A DNA stretch of 64,000 bases from Nonlabens marinus S1-08 (GCF_000831385.1 NZ_AP014548.1:1405905-1469904); one strand, 5' to 3'; counted from the stretch's first letter, positions 1 through 10,987 are shown. Translations and numbers: made by a program. Notes: generated from the letters alone by a model not told the origin.

Positions 1-171
1 CCACAAGTGTAATGTAGGCTCAGTTTCATGCGCCATATAAAAGCCTACCCAATTATAAGTGGGCAAATTTTCTTGAATCAAATTACAAATGTGTTGCATT
101 TTCTCACGGGTTTTGAGGGATCCCGTAGTGATGATTTTTGATATTTCAGGCTTTAATTGCTCTCGGTTCAT
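1..171 (-). CDS. GAF-domain protein, free-methionine-sulfoxide-reductase-like (N-terminal part only)
   Basis: An open frame starts with ATG at 171 and runs off the left edge of the window, giving the first 57 residues. The stretch YNWVGFYM near residues 39-46 is typical of the GAF domain in the fRMsr family (free methionine-(R)-sulfoxide reductase), whose members begin with a short helical region like this one. The catalytic cysteines would lie outside the window, so enzyme activity cannot be judged. The gene is divergent from xrtF, with about 74 bp between the two starts and a promoter-like element for each direction in the gap. It could also be a sensory GAF protein of other function. Confidence 0.75.
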   Translation of the reverse strand, partial: MNREQLKPEISKIITTGSLKTREKMQHICNLIQENLPTYNWVGFYMAHETEPTLHLW

Positions 172-190
172 TTGATAGTGCTTTGAACAG

Positions 191-198
191 CAAAATTA
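191..198 (-). promoter_or_regulatory. -7 element of the GAF-domain gene
   Basis: Read on the minus strand this is TAATTTTG, an exact match to the Bacteroidota -7 consensus TAnnTTTG. It would start transcription about 15 nt before the ATG at 171. I see no good -33 element at the usual distance. Confidence 0.4.
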
Positions 199-221
199 AG
201 AGTCAAAATTTCGTAAAATGG

Positions 222-229
222 TACATTTG
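222..229 (+). promoter_or_regulatory. -7 element of xrtF
   Basis: TACATTTG matches TAnnTTTG exactly and lies 17 nt before the TTG start of xrtF, so the leader would be only about 12 nt. No clear TTG lies 19-22 nt upstream. It is back to back with the minus-strand element at 191-198. Confidence 0.4.
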
Positions 230-245
230 TTATAAATATTTTTGA

Positions 246-794
246 TTGAACAGTCTCAAACCTTATTATCCAGTATTTAAGTTTGTCGCGACCTTCGGCG
301 TGCTGTATTTGGCGCTTTCCCTAGCGTATTATGCCTATTTGCAAGTAGAGTATAGTCCAGTGAATTACCCAGATCCAGTCACTGCTTTAGTGAGCAATCA
401 AACTAAAACTGGATTACAATGGCTGGGATATGATGCTCAAATCTACAATGCTCCTAGCAATCCATCTGTCGTGCTGTATATCGATGAAAAGGTGGTGTAT
501 CGAGTGATTGAAGGCTGTAATGCAGTTAGTGTAATGTTGCTATTTGCTGCGTTTGTTATCGCTTTCGCGAAAGCGTGGAAAACAACAATTCTGTACCTGC
601 TATTCGGAATAGTGACCATCTACATCGTGAATTTATTGCGCCTGATAGGACTGGGCTATGTTTTTCAAGAGTTCTCGTCCTATAAAGAAATCGCTCATGA
701 TATTGCATTTCCTGCAGTGATTTATGGGTACGTTATTTTGTTGTGGATTTACTGGATCAGAAAACCAAAAGTAGATGATGGGAAAGCGAATTAG
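246..794 (+). CDS. xrtF: Exosortase family protein XrtF
   Basis: 182-residue multi-pass membrane protein of the exosortase/archaeosortase family, the Bacteroidota type XrtF. These are membrane transpeptidases thought to process and anchor proteins bearing C-terminal sorting signals. The three expected catalytic residues are visible: Cys91 in EGCNA, Arg132 in NLLRL and His151 in AHD, set among hydrophobic helices. The start is TTG: an in-frame stop at 243-245 directly precedes it and the next in-frame ATG would remove half the protein. It overlaps the next gene by 20 bp. A copy of the 16-bp palindrome at 560-575 encodes residues 106-110 (AFAKA). No recognisable target protein is encoded in the window. 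Confidence 0.9.
   Translation: MNSLKPYYPVFKFVATFGVLYLALSLAYYAYLQVEYSPVNYPDPVTALVSNQTKTGLQWLGYDAQIYNAPSNPSVVLYIDEKVVYRVIEGCNAVSVMLLFAAFVIAFAKAWKTTILYLLFGIVTIYIVNLLRLIGLGYVFQEFSSYKEIAHDIAFPAVIYGYVILLWIYWIRKPKVDDGKAN
560..575. repeat. 16-bp palindrome CGCTTTCGCGAAAGCG, copy 1
   Basis: Perfect copy inside xrtF, read as AFAKA. Confidence 0.95.
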
Positions 795-1218
795 ATCTTC
801 CATTGCGGTCATTATTGCCTTATTGCTGTTGGTGGCAATTCGGTTTTTTGAAACCGCTTTATTTTACGATCCACTCCATGATTATTTTCATGATAACTTT
901 CAAGCCTTGCCTTTCCCTGAGGTAGAGTGGGGCAGCTTGCTAGCATCCTATACGGCTCGATACGTATTGAACAGTGCGATCTCTCTGGTAATACTATGGT
1001 TTTTGTATAAGTCTAAGGCTTATCTCAAAGCAGGGCTTTGGGTGTATTTATTTTCCTTTGTCCTATTGATGGCCGTGCTGGTAGTCTTGTTACAAGGAAA
1101 CTCAGATCTGGCCAAAATGGCCTTGTTCTACACTCGTCGATTCTTGATACATCCCATCTTTCTGTTTATCCTAGTAGCAGGTTGTTACTATTTGAAAACA
1201 CATAAAACGGACTCATAG
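775..1218 (+). CDS. Exosortase F system-associated membrane protein
   Basis: 147 residues with about four hydrophobic segments (roughly residues 8-24, 61-78, 85-106 and 122-139). It matches the small protein that always follows xrtF in flavobacteria and is thought to act with the exosortase; its exact role is unknown. The motif LFYDPLHDYFH near residues 29-39 is characteristic. The gene overlaps the end of xrtF by 20 bp, so the two are probably translationally coupled. Recognition rests on position and sequence style together. Confidence 0.85.
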   Translation: MMGKRIRSSIAVIIALLLLVAIRFFETALFYDPLHDYFHDNFQALPFPEVEWGSLLASYTARYVLNSAISLVILWFLYKSKAYLKAGLWVYLFSFVLLMAVLVVLLQGNSDLAKMALFYTRRFLIHPIFLFILVAGCYYLKTHKTDS

Positions 1219-1371
1219 AGGGACTTGCATGAGCTCGATGGTAAATGTTTGAAGGCGTATAGAAATAATCCAATAAAATCAGTGTCTGTAAAATCATTCA
1301 ACAAATCTTTTTGATAGGAAACCCAGGATTATATCATTTTAATTGTGGGAAATAGGCAGAATAAAAAGAGG

Positions 1372-2841
1372 TTATTTAAGTGGAACTTTCTCGGTAACGG
1401 GTTCACCACGGGTATTGAAATATTTGTAGATGCCACGGGATTCTCCTTTTTTGATAAAAATATAACTGCTATTGTCTAAGGTATCTTGGGGCACAGGCTT
1501 GCCTGCAAGATATGCGAATACATTTGGGAATACTCCGATAGAGCTTTTGATGTTTTTTTGAAATGGTCGAAAATCATCTGGGGCTTTTATGGCTAAAAGT
1601 GGGTTAAATAAACTTTGTTTGAGTTCCAGATCTTGAACCGGTTTTTCATAAGCTTGAGCAGTGCTTCCAAACCCTACAAAGCCACCATGATCTGCTGCGA
1701 TAATAATTATTCCTTGTGGATCTTTTTGCTGGATCATGAGTATTAAGTTATCAAGGATCTGAGTGGCTGAATTAAGACTTTGTAAATAATTCTTTCTTCC
1801 TTCTTTTAAAGCATCGGTATTTGATGAACTTGTAGGGATATGCCCGGGTTGTAAGATTTCTACAAAATAGAATTGAGGCTCCGGCTTATCCAGTTTTATC
1901 ATGTCATAAAGATCTTTTTCTATGTCTTTATATAATTCGTAATCGGGCATGATGTGAAGATCCTCTTCCTTAACATTAAGCTGGTCATAGGCTGTTTTAG
2001 GGTGGTTTAGTAACAGGTAACTGTGTTCCAGTATGGCGTTTAAAGTATATCCATTTGATTTTAATGTGTTCAGCGTGGCGTTTTGTCCCATGATAATATT
2101 TCGAGCATGAAACAATTCGCCTTCCATATTGCCATTGTCATAGTAATGGTGTTGTCCAGTGAATAACGCTGTATTTGCGGAAAGCGTGGTGGGGTAATTA
2201 CTACGGTAATCATAATTGATTTTTAGTCCCTTGCTTTCCAATTGATCATAAAATGATATGTTTTCCCATTTGTACATTGAGTTTTGAGCTGTCTTTTTTC
2301 CGATAAATCCATCTGGCTGGATCAGATAAATATTAGGTTTTTTGTTGAAGACAAAACTTTCAAATTCCTGAGTAGACGTCCATTCTTTCCAACCAGCGAC
2401 CCGCTCAATATAGAAATAACTGAAATTATACAGAGCCAAAATAACCATGAGGCCCACTAATACCACAAATTTTTTATAATGCTTACCTAGAAAGAAAGCA
2501 GAAATTATGGACAAAGCCGCCACCAGAATCAATCCTTTCCATCGCCAGCCTAAATAGATGCTCCAGGATAAAATAATGGATAGATTAATAAAAAAATAAC
2601 TCCAGTAAAGCTTCTCCCGGTGTGAGGGCAGCCATTTTTTGAAGACTAAGTCAAGTATGAGAATTTCAATCACCGGCAATGCGATGAATAAGAGGATAAA
2701 ACCCACAAATTGATACCAGGAATTAACCAGCGTATAATTATTTGTGTATAGATAAAGAATAGAATAAACGCCGGGAATTACAGTAACTGTCCACCATAAA
2801 TGCCGATCGCTTTTAAAATAATTCAGCAAGCGATCTTTCAT
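1372..2841 (-). CDS. Membrane-anchored sulfatase-fold (alkaline phosphatase superfamily) protein
   Basis: 489 residues. The first 150 hold about five transmembrane helices; the rest is a soluble domain of the sulfatase / LTA-synthase type. Visible motifs are PNIYLIQPDGFIG (first metal-binding Asp), YPTTLSANTALFTGQ (the usual nucleophile region, here Thr/Ser) and IIIAADHGG (Asp-His metal pair). Members of this fold transfer or hydrolyse phosphoethanolamine, phosphoglycerol or sulfate groups on envelope glycans and lipids. The substrate here cannot be read from sequence. The start ATG overlaps the stop of the upstream methyltransferase gene by 4 bp, so the two are coupled. Confidence 0.8.
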   Translation of the reverse strand: MKDRLLNYFKSDRHLWWTVTVIPGVYSILYLYTNNYTLVNSWYQFVGFILLFIALPVIEILILDLVFKKWLPSHREKLYWSYFFINLSIILSWSIYLGWRWKGLILVAALSIISAFFLGKHYKKFVVLVGLMVILALYNFSYFYIERVAGWKEWTSTQEFESFVFNKKPNIYLIQPDGFIGKKTAQNSMYKWENISFYDQLESKGLKINYDYRSNYPTTLSANTALFTGQHHYYDNGNMEGELFHARNIIMGQNATLNTLKSNGYTLNAILEHSYLLLNHPKTAYDQLNVKEEDLHIMPDYELYKDIEKDLYDMIKLDKPEPQFYFVEILQPGHIPTSSSNTDALKEGRKNYLQSLNSATQILDNLILMIQQKDPQGIIIIAADHGGFVGFGSTAQAYEKPVQDLELKQSLFNPLLAIKAPDDFRPFQKNIKSSIGVFPNVFAYLAGKPVPQDTLDNSSYIFIKKGESRGIYKYFNTRGEPVTEKVPLK

Positions 2842-4208
2842 TTTCTACGCATTAGAAATAGGCTTCTGTGGGTGCCAGGAATGAGTTCTTGCTTGTCAAT
2901 GTGATAGTAAATAGAGTACGCTTTCGCGAAAGCGGAAACCCCATAGTCATCAAACAAATGACGGGCATCACGCTTACTATCCAGAATATATCGCACCCAG
3001 CTGTCTTCCCGATCTGGAAATTCAATAATTAAATAGTCGCTTAAGCTGGCAAAAAAGGCTGCGCTCATCTCAAACGGCACATTACCAGTGAGTGTGATGT
3101 GGTGAATCAAAGCAAGTGCGAGACTTACATCTGGTTTAAAATCCTGAACCCGCTTGACGAAGCTGTCTCGCTCTTCATTTGCAAAACCAATGGCCGGTGA
3201 GGGCTGCATCAAATCACAAACAATAGGAATGATTCTACTTGTTTGCGTTAATTTCAATTCAGTGGTGTAACAATGATCAATTGCTGCTTGATCGATGTCA
3301 CTGACTATAATTTGTTTCAAGTCTTTAGGGAGAACACGAGCAAATGTACCGTCATTACCACCCAGGTCGATTGCCTTTACAGCGTTCAGTTCTTGACTCC
3401 ACCATTGAACTAGTTTTTTTTTGAATTCAAAAGACTGTTGATCGTAATTAATTTGATCGTAATATTCAGTCCACTCTGTAGTTTCTGAGAGACTCATGCT
3501 GGAAATGTGAGACTCTAATACTTTCAAAATTTTAAGTTGCGACTCCTTACTCAAGGTAGGCGACTTAGATTTCGAAATATCTTTTGGTGTTTCAGAACCC
3601 CCTCGAGCCATCAAGTGGATATTAGGGTAGATCACTGGGTGAAACTTAGTCTTCCAAGACAGTAACTTGGCCGTTTCTTTGAGGTTATTCCCGTTGATTT
3701 GGGTAGCTAATGTTTTTAAATGGTGGGCTCCATATTTTTGCGACAGCAATAGCACGCTGAAAAAATGTTGTTCAAACTGCTGCAGGGCTCTCCATGGCTC
3801 ATTGCTCTTATACTGTTCTATACTTAAGGTATCTATAAAGATCGCTTTGCCTTTATGGAATGTGATATTAAATGCACTGGCATCTTTCAATGAAAAACCT
3901 CTGTCTAACAGAAACATCTGCAAGCGCAGAGTAAGCTGTGCTGCATGTTTGTATTGGGTAAAAGACCACTCGTATGGATATGTAATGAATTCAATCTGTT
4001 CTGGAACAAGGACGATTTTTTCTTCATTGCGTAGTTCCTCTTTATGGGGGATCAGCCAACCTTTTTCAAAAAGCGCCTGGTAAATTCCTGCTTCATGAGC
4101 GGCTTCATATTCTTCAAAAAATATAGGATTGATCTGCCGTTTTATGATTCCTTGTTCTTGAAATATAAAACCTGAGGGATCTCTATATGAGGAAGAAAGT
4201 CGGGACAT
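2838..4208 (-). CDS. Class I SAM-dependent methyltransferase, large type
   Basis: 456 residues. The C-terminal half holds a Rossmann methyltransferase with the SAM-binding glycine motif AIDLGGNDGTFARVL near residues 278-292, a likely acidic ribose contact (IVSDID) and a DVSLALALIHH motif IV region. The N-terminal 220 residues match no domain I can name; they resemble the companion region of NoeA-like methyltransferases. The substrate is unknown. The ATG overlaps the stop of the small upstream gene by one base (TAATG) and the downstream sulfatase-fold gene by 4 bp, so this is a tight three-gene operon. A palindrome copy at 2919-2934 encodes AFAKA near the C-terminus. Confidence 0.8.
   Translation of the reverse strand: MSRLSSSYRDPSGFIFQEQGIIKRQINPIFFEEYEAAHEAGIYQALFEKGWLIPHKEELRNEEKIVLVPEQIEFITYPYEWSFTQYKHAAQLTLRLQMFLLDRGFSLKDASAFNITFHKGKAIFIDTLSIEQYKSNEPWRALQQFEQHFFSVLLLSQKYGAHHLKTLATQINGNNLKETAKLLSWKTKFHPVIYPNIHLMARGGSETPKDISKSKSPTLSKESQLKILKVLESHISSMSLSETTEWTEYYDQINYDQQSFEFKKKLVQWWSQELNAVKAIDLGGNDGTFARVLPKDLKQIIVSDIDQAAIDHCYTTELKLTQTSRIIPIVCDLMQPSPAIGFANEERDSFVKRVQDFKPDVSLALALIHHITLTGNVPFEMSAAFFASLSDYLIIEFPDREDSWVRYILDSKRDARHLFDDYGVSAFAKAYSIYYHIDKQELIPGTHRSLFLMRRK
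2919..2934. repeat. 16-bp palindrome, copy 2
   Basis: Perfect copy inside the methyltransferase gene, read on the minus strand as AFAKA. Confidence 0.95.
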
Positions 4209-4399
4209 TAACGATCTGTTTGATCGTTTTTATAGGCCTCATCAAAGGAGTCTACATCTTTCTTTCTTTTGATCCCAAACCATGCCTTGATATATGCCAC
4301 ACAGGTTTTGTAAAATAACAAGAAACCAGCAAAGGCCGCTATAGCTGCCTGGGCAATCATCGCGCCTAGTCCTGGGTCAAAATAGAAAGGTAAATTCAT
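4208..4399 (-). CDS. Small single-pass membrane protein, first gene of the methyltransferase/sulfatase-fold operon
   Basis: 63 residues with one hydrophobic helix (about residues 12-34) followed by a basic stretch GIKRKKD and an acidic tail. The N-terminus MNLPFYFDPGLGAMI is of a kind seen in small proteins that precede this methyltransferase and sulfatase-fold pair in Bacteroidota. The one-base TAATG overlap with the next gene supports it as a real gene. Function unknown; it may tether or stabilise the methyltransferase at the inner membrane (inference). Confidence 0.65.
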   Translation of the reverse strand: MNLPFYFDPGLGAMIAQAAIAAFAGFLLFYKTCVAYIKAWFGIKRKKDVDSFDEAYKNDQTDR

Positions 4400-4434
4400 G
4401 CTTGCAATTTACATATAAAACTAGTGCAAATAAA

Positions 4435-4462
4435 AAACTGCCTTTAGTTATAAAGGCAGTTT
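4435..4462 (-). terminator. Terminator of the metalloprotease gene
   Basis: An 11-bp perfect stem (AAACTGCCTTT with AAAGGCAGTTT) around a 6-nt loop, about 30 bp past the stop of the minus-strand metalloprotease gene, followed by a T-rich tail on that strand. Confidence 0.75.
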
Positions 4463-4489
4463 AGAAAGCAATTTATAAAATCAAATATC

Positions 4490-6958
4490 CTAGACTGGAT
4501 TTAAAATCAAGTCTATACGTTCTGAAAGATCACGCAAGTGTATGCGGGATAAACGATCTCCTGTTGAGTTTGAAGCTCTTCTTGTATCGCGTAAAAGAGT
4601 TTCTAATTCTGCTCTTACGATAGGTCTGATGTCACTTTGAGCAACATCTATACTAGAACCAAATCTACCTCTAGCGCCTTGATCATTATTCATGATAAAC
4701 TCTAGACGCTCAACATAAGCACGTTGTAAGTTTCTGCGGTAGCGATCAATCGCCTGACCACGTTGAAGTTCACTGAATATTCCTTTACGTAAATCAGTCA
4801 TCATTTCAAGAAGGCCATAAGCCTCACGACCGTTTACTTCCTCATTCTCCATCAAGCGAGCCATACGACCAAAGTCTAAAATGTCATTCAAAGCTCTCAC
4901 TTGAGTGCCACGAATTCTTTCAATTCCACCATCACTTTCAATCTTGTTGAAGATGTCTTGGTCAATTAACCACTCTGGGGTCTCAAACAATTGCTCTTGT
5001 AGGAATGCCATAGCGCGTTCTTGCTTGTCTCTAGGAGCATGCTCATAAACAGCGCCATCCTGACCGTATGCTTTGTAGGTCTCTTTAACACCACCCACGT
5101 TTGCTGCCACGTGACCCATATAGCGATTGAACTGACCTAACACTTGACCGTACATGGTTTCAAGATCATCATAATTCTCACCTGTCTTTCCAGTCCACTC
5201 GCCTAGCTTAGGCACAATACGTTTCAAATTCAAAATACCATACATGCTGGCTCTCATACTGTCATCTCCTAGATCTTCCGTCTGGCTAGTGTAATCAATC
5301 ACACCAAATTGTTGACGGCCGAATCTGTAGATAGGATCTCCCGCCTTTTCTAGGATCCACTCATCAAGAATTTCTTTTTCTTGTTCAGCAGTTTTCCCTG
5401 GTATAGGCTTGTATCCCCACATGATAGAATATTTGTCATAAGGTCCAATGTTAGGCATTAAAGCGACATCACCATCTTCTGGCTGTGCTACGTAGTTGAA
5501 ACGTGCATAATCCATAATACTTGGAGCTGTAGAATACTTAGCTGTGAACTCTGGATCACGTAGATCCTCGACAGAGTAAGCAACGGAACTTCCCATGTTA
5601 TGTGGAAGGCCTAAGGTATGCCCTACCTCATGAGAACTCACAAAACGAATTAATCTACCCATTACTTCCTCGTCAAAAGCCGTGGCTTGAGCTTGTGGGT
5701 TGATTGCAGCAGTTTGAACAAAGAACCAGTTGCGCAACAACGTCATAACGTTGTGGTACCAGTTGATGTCAGATTCAAGAATCTCACCAGAACGTGGGTC
5801 AGATACGTGAGGACCATTAGCATTTGGAATAGGAGAAGCAAGGTATCTAACTGTTGAATAACGAACGTCTTCTGGACTCCAGTCAGGATCTTCTTCTTTA
5901 GTTGGAGCATCTTTTGCAATAATGGCATTTTTAAAGCCAGCAGCCTCAAAAGCTACTTGCCAATCATTAATACCTTGTTTAATGTATTTTCTCCATTGTT
6001 GAGGTGTTGCTGGATCGATGTAGTAAACGATCTGTTTTTTAGGTTCTACAAGCTCTCCTCTTTTAAAGGCAGCCATGTCTTCATCCTTAACTTCTAATCT
6101 CCAGCGATCTAAGTAGCGAACTGTTTTAGTTTCTTGAGCATCAAGACCGTAATCTTGTTGTCCGCGAGCAAACCATCCCACACGTTGATCGTAATAACGA
6201 CGCTTCATAGGCTCTTTAGGAAGCAAGATCATGGAGTTGCTCATTTCTACAGATATAGATTGAACATCCTCATTTGAAGGAGCATCACTAGCTAGATACG
6301 TTTTTATGTGTCTGCTTTCAATATTTTCAGGAAAAGATTTTAGTGTATCGATATAAGATCTATCGTCATCGAGTCTAGATATTTTATAACGACTGCGTTG
6401 GCTTTGCGGGAAACCGATAGACTTCACATCTTCTGAAAAGAACTTAGTCACGTCGATTACTGCATTGTTGTTTACACTATCCTTTTTTACAGCTGCAATT
6501 GGAAAGGAGTAGAGGATAGGTTCAAAATTTGAATTCTCTACTGCGATACTTACGGGAAGTGAATCTGCTGCAACGATGGAATGGGAAACAACTCTCAATA
6601 GAACATTATCGTTCTTACGCTGCCACCTTAAAGTTTGTGTATTTGCCTTACCACCACCGAAACCTATTCCGGTAGCAGTTTTTGCGATACGAGTAACCAT
6701 CAACATCTCTCTGTTAAAAAGACTATCTGGTATTTCATAGAAGTATTTGTCTTCTACCTTATGGATTGTGAAAAGTCCTGGATCGCTCTTGGCGTCTTTC
6801 GTAATGACTTTGGCATATGGCTTCATGCCATCCTTTTTTGCAGATTTCTCGCTAGAGTCGGCACCTGCACCGGCCTTTGAAGCTCCTTTTTTAGGTCCAC
6901 AAGCAGCAATCATGGTAGCTGTTAGGATCAGGAGCATCAGGGATTTTAATGATTTCAT
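4490..6958 (-). CDS. Zinc-dependent metalloprotease lipoprotein (DUF5117/DUF5118 type)
   Basis: 822 residues. The N-terminus is a lipoprotein signal with cysteine in the box MIAAC near residue 20. The zinc-binding and catalytic motif HEVGHTLGLPHN lies near residues 442-453, the extended HExxHxxGxxH form of metzincin-like peptidases. Length and layout fit the Bacteroidota family with N-terminal DUF5118 and DUF5117 regions and a reprolysin-like catalytic domain. It is probably exposed in the periplasm or on the outer membrane; the substrate is unknown. A near-consensus -7 element (TATCTTTA on the minus strand, 6982-6989) lies just upstream. The gene stands alone, with its own terminator. Confidence 0.9.
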   Translation of the reverse strand: MKSLKSLMLLILTATMIAACGPKKGASKAGAGADSSEKSAKKDGMKPYAKVITKDAKSDPGLFTIHKVEDKYFYEIPDSLFNREMLMVTRIAKTATGIGFGGGKANTQTLRWQRKNDNVLLRVVSHSIVAADSLPVSIAVENSNFEPILYSFPIAAVKKDSVNNNAVIDVTKFFSEDVKSIGFPQSQRSRYKISRLDDDRSYIDTLKSFPENIESRHIKTYLASDAPSNEDVQSISVEMSNSMILLPKEPMKRRYYDQRVGWFARGQQDYGLDAQETKTVRYLDRWRLEVKDEDMAAFKRGELVEPKKQIVYYIDPATPQQWRKYIKQGINDWQVAFEAAGFKNAIIAKDAPTKEEDPDWSPEDVRYSTVRYLASPIPNANGPHVSDPRSGEILESDINWYHNVMTLLRNWFFVQTAAINPQAQATAFDEEVMGRLIRFVSSHEVGHTLGLPHNMGSSVAYSVEDLRDPEFTAKYSTAPSIMDYARFNYVAQPEDGDVALMPNIGPYDKYSIMWGYKPIPGKTAEQEKEILDEWILEKAGDPIYRFGRQQFGVIDYTSQTEDLGDDSMRASMYGILNLKRIVPKLGEWTGKTGENYDDLETMYGQVLGQFNRYMGHVAANVGGVKETYKAYGQDGAVYEHAPRDKQERAMAFLQEQLFETPEWLIDQDIFNKIESDGGIERIRGTQVRALNDILDFGRMARLMENEEVNGREAYGLLEMMTDLRKGIFSELQRGQAIDRYRRNLQRAYVERLEFIMNNDQGARGRFGSSIDVAQSDIRPIVRAELETLLRDTRRASNSTGDRLSRIHLRDLSERIDLILNPV

Positions 6959-7051
6959 TAACTGATTTTTTTAGATTGCTTTAAAGATATCGTCCAAGGC
7001 GCAATAATATCTTAATGAGTTGTTAAGGAAAGTTAAATTTATGCGGGATTT

Positions 7052-7067
7052 CGCTTTCGCGAAAGCG
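7052..7067. repeat. 16-bp palindrome, copy 3
   Basis: Perfect copy between the divergent metalloprotease and endonuclease I genes. Confidence 0.95.
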
Positions 7068-7185
7068 ATAAATAACGAGTCAAATCCTAACAAGTAGTTT
7101 AAAACTAAATTTTTGATAACCTAAAATTTACATGGTTGCGCGATAAGAAGCAGTAGTTTTCCCACTTAATCCTTTACCCCTTAAC

Positions 7186-9108
7186 ATGAAACTAAAACTA
7201 CTTACCCTATTGTTCTTTACAACAGCTATAGTTTTTGCTCAAGTACCAGCCTATTACAATGATGTAAACACAAGTCTCTCTGGACAGGCCTTAAAAGCAG
7301 AACTCAGCAACAAAGTAACAATCACTCAAAATGTCACCTTAAGTTATACCCCTGGCGTTTGGGATGCTATGAAACAAATAGACCTAGACCCTACGAACAC
7401 TAATAATGTAATTCTTGTCTATGGATATGATGACACAGATCAAGATTTGACCAACGATCGAACTAGAAACAAAAATTTGAACGGTGGTGCTACTACGGAT
7501 TGGAATCGGGAACATGTTTTTCCAAAATCACTGGGAAATCCCAACTTAGGAACAACAGGCCCAGGATCAGATATACACCATCTATTTCCTGCAGATGTTA
7601 CAAGAAATGCGAGCAGAAGTAATAGAAAGTTTGCTTCAGGATCTGGTAATTCAGGAATTACCGCTCAAGGATATTGGTATCCTGGAGATGAATTTAAAGG
7701 TGATGTAGCAAGGATGATGATGTTTATGTACGTGCGTTATGGAACTCGCTGCTTAGGTTCTAGTGTTGGAGTTGGGAACCCGGTATCTACAGATACGGGA
7801 ATGATTGACTTGTTCTTGCAATGGAACGTTGAAGATCCTGTAAGTGACTTTGAAGTAAATAGGAATGAATTAATTGAAGGAATTCAAGGAAACAGAAATC
7901 CCTTTATAGATAATCCAGCATTTGCAACAAGCATATGGAATGGTCCACAAGCAGAAGATCGTTTTAATTCTGGTTCAGGTACTGGAGGTAATACATTATG
8001 TGCTACAACTATAAATAATTTACCATACGCAGAAAGTTTTGAGAGTGGATTTGGAAACTGGGTGCAAGCCTCTAGTGGTGATGACTTCAATTGGGATCGT
8101 GTTTCTGGAAGCACTCCATCGAGCAATACCGGCCCTGCAAGCGCTTCTCAAGGTTCAAACTATTTGTATATGGAATCCTCTGCTCCAAATTACAGTTCTA
8201 AAAGAGCTATTTTATATGGCCCTTGTGTTGACATACCTAGTTCTGGAGCTAGTACTTTTAGTTTTAAATATCATATGTATGGATCGACTGCAATGGGTAG
8301 TTTGTCTGTGGAAGCTAGTTTGAATGGGATTTCCTGGACTAGCGTCTGGTCGCGCAGCGGTAATCAGGGGAATCAATGGAACTCTACCATCGTTGATCTA
8401 GATGCGTACAAAGGACAAATAGTTCAATTGCGCTTCAATGGTTTAACAGGGACTACCTGGCAAGGAGATATGGCTATAGATGATTTAAAAATCTTAAATG
8501 TATCTACAGCGAAGCCTTCTACTTATGCCATCAATATGCGAATCACTTTTGACAATTATCCAGAGGAGACTAGTTGGGAAATTAGAAATTCCAACAATCA
8601 ACTGGCCACTTCAGGAAATAATTACGGAAGTTTTACACCTGGATCCACCATTAATATTTCTAAAACGCTTAGCGATGGTTGTTATACCTTAATATTTAAA
8701 GACGCCTACGGAGATGGCATTTGCTGTGCATACGGGAATGGTTCTTACACCTTGACAGATACTACAAACAATACTATTCTGGCTTCTGGAGGTTCCTTTG
8801 GTGCGTCTGAGAGTACTTTATTCTGCTTATCAAATGGTAAGATGACTTTAGTGAATGAATCAGACAATACGACAGAGTTGGATAAGAGTCTGGTTAAGCT
8901 CTTTCCTAATCCAGCAAAAGATGATATCTCAATTACTTCTTCATATCCAGTAAGTAGTTATTCAATATTAAATACATTAGGACAGCGAGTTGCTAATGGG
9001 ATTCTGGTGGATCGTAAGATCAATGTAAGCGAACTTCAATCCGGAGTATATTTTCTTCAACTGCACATAGAAAATGAAGTATTGGTAAAGCGATTTATCA
9101 AGGAGTAG
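7186..9108 (+). CDS. Secreted endonuclease I with T9SS C-terminal sorting domain
   Basis: 640 residues. A signal peptide (about 1-18, ending VFA-Q) is followed by an endonuclease I (EndA/NucM-like) domain with the His-Me finger motif WNREHVFPKS near residues 105-114 and DIHHLFPAD plus an N-x-x-RSN stretch near residues 128-150. A second module from about residue 270 looks like a beta-sandwich adhesion or binding domain, followed by another repeat-like beta region. The last 75 residues (LFPNPAKDD ... GVYFLQL ... VKRFIKE) form a type A T9SS sorting domain. Predicted role: an exported, possibly surface-attached, non-specific nuclease for DNA scavenging. T9SS core genes gldK-N lie 11 kb away. Confidence 0.92.
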   Translation: MKLKLLTLLFFTTAIVFAQVPAYYNDVNTSLSGQALKAELSNKVTITQNVTLSYTPGVWDAMKQIDLDPTNTNNVILVYGYDDTDQDLTNDRTRNKNLNGGATTDWNREHVFPKSLGNPNLGTTGPGSDIHHLFPADVTRNASRSNRKFASGSGNSGITAQGYWYPGDEFKGDVARMMMFMYVRYGTRCLGSSVGVGNPVSTDTGMIDLFLQWNVEDPVSDFEVNRNELIEGIQGNRNPFIDNPAFATSIWNGPQAEDRFNSGSGTGGNTLCATTINNLPYAESFESGFGNWVQASSGDDFNWDRVSGSTPSSNTGPASASQGSNYLYMESSAPNYSSKRAILYGPCVDIPSSGASTFSFKYHMYGSTAMGSLSVEASLNGISWTSVWSRSGNQGNQWNSTIVDLDAYKGQIVQLRFNGLTGTTWQGDMAIDDLKILNVSTAKPSTYAINMRITFDNYPEETSWEIRNSNNQLATSGNNYGSFTPGSTINISKTLSDGCYTLIFKDAYGDGICCAYGNGSYTLTDTTNNTILASGGSFGASESTLFCLSNGKMTLVNESDNTTELDKSLVKLFPNPAKDDISITSSYPVSSYSILNTLGQRVANGILVDRKINVSELQSGVYFLQLHIENEVLVKRFIKE

Positions 9109-9130
9109 TATATTTAAAACTCCTTTAATA

Positions 9131-9162
9131 AAAAATGCCATCTCAATCGAGATGGCATTTTT
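9131..9162. terminator. Bidirectional terminator between endonuclease I and groL
   Basis: A perfect 14-bp stem (9131-9144 with 9149-9162) around a 4-nt loop, with A and T runs at the ends. It sits between two convergent genes and can end transcription from both sides. Confidence 0.85.
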
Positions 9163-9187
9163 GTTCATTATGAGTTCAACAAGTAAT

Positions 9188-10876
<1,689 letters not shown>

Positions 10877-10961
10877 TTAATGAAAAATGTTAGTAGTAAT
10901 AAAATGAGTGGTTGTTCCGCTTACGTACCGTGTCGTTGCACGGCATGAACTTCTTTTATTA

Positions 10962-10977
10962 CGCTTTCGCGAAAGCG
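10962..10977. repeat. 16-bp palindrome, copy 4
   Basis: Perfect copy in the gap between groES and groEL, 10 bp past the groES stop. Confidence 0.95.
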
Positions 10978-10987
10978 AACTTCCTCT

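Noticed and set aside
3667..4083. 138-codon plus-strand open frame
   Set aside because: Antisense to the methyltransferase gene, with no domain features and a Cys-rich, low-sense composition.
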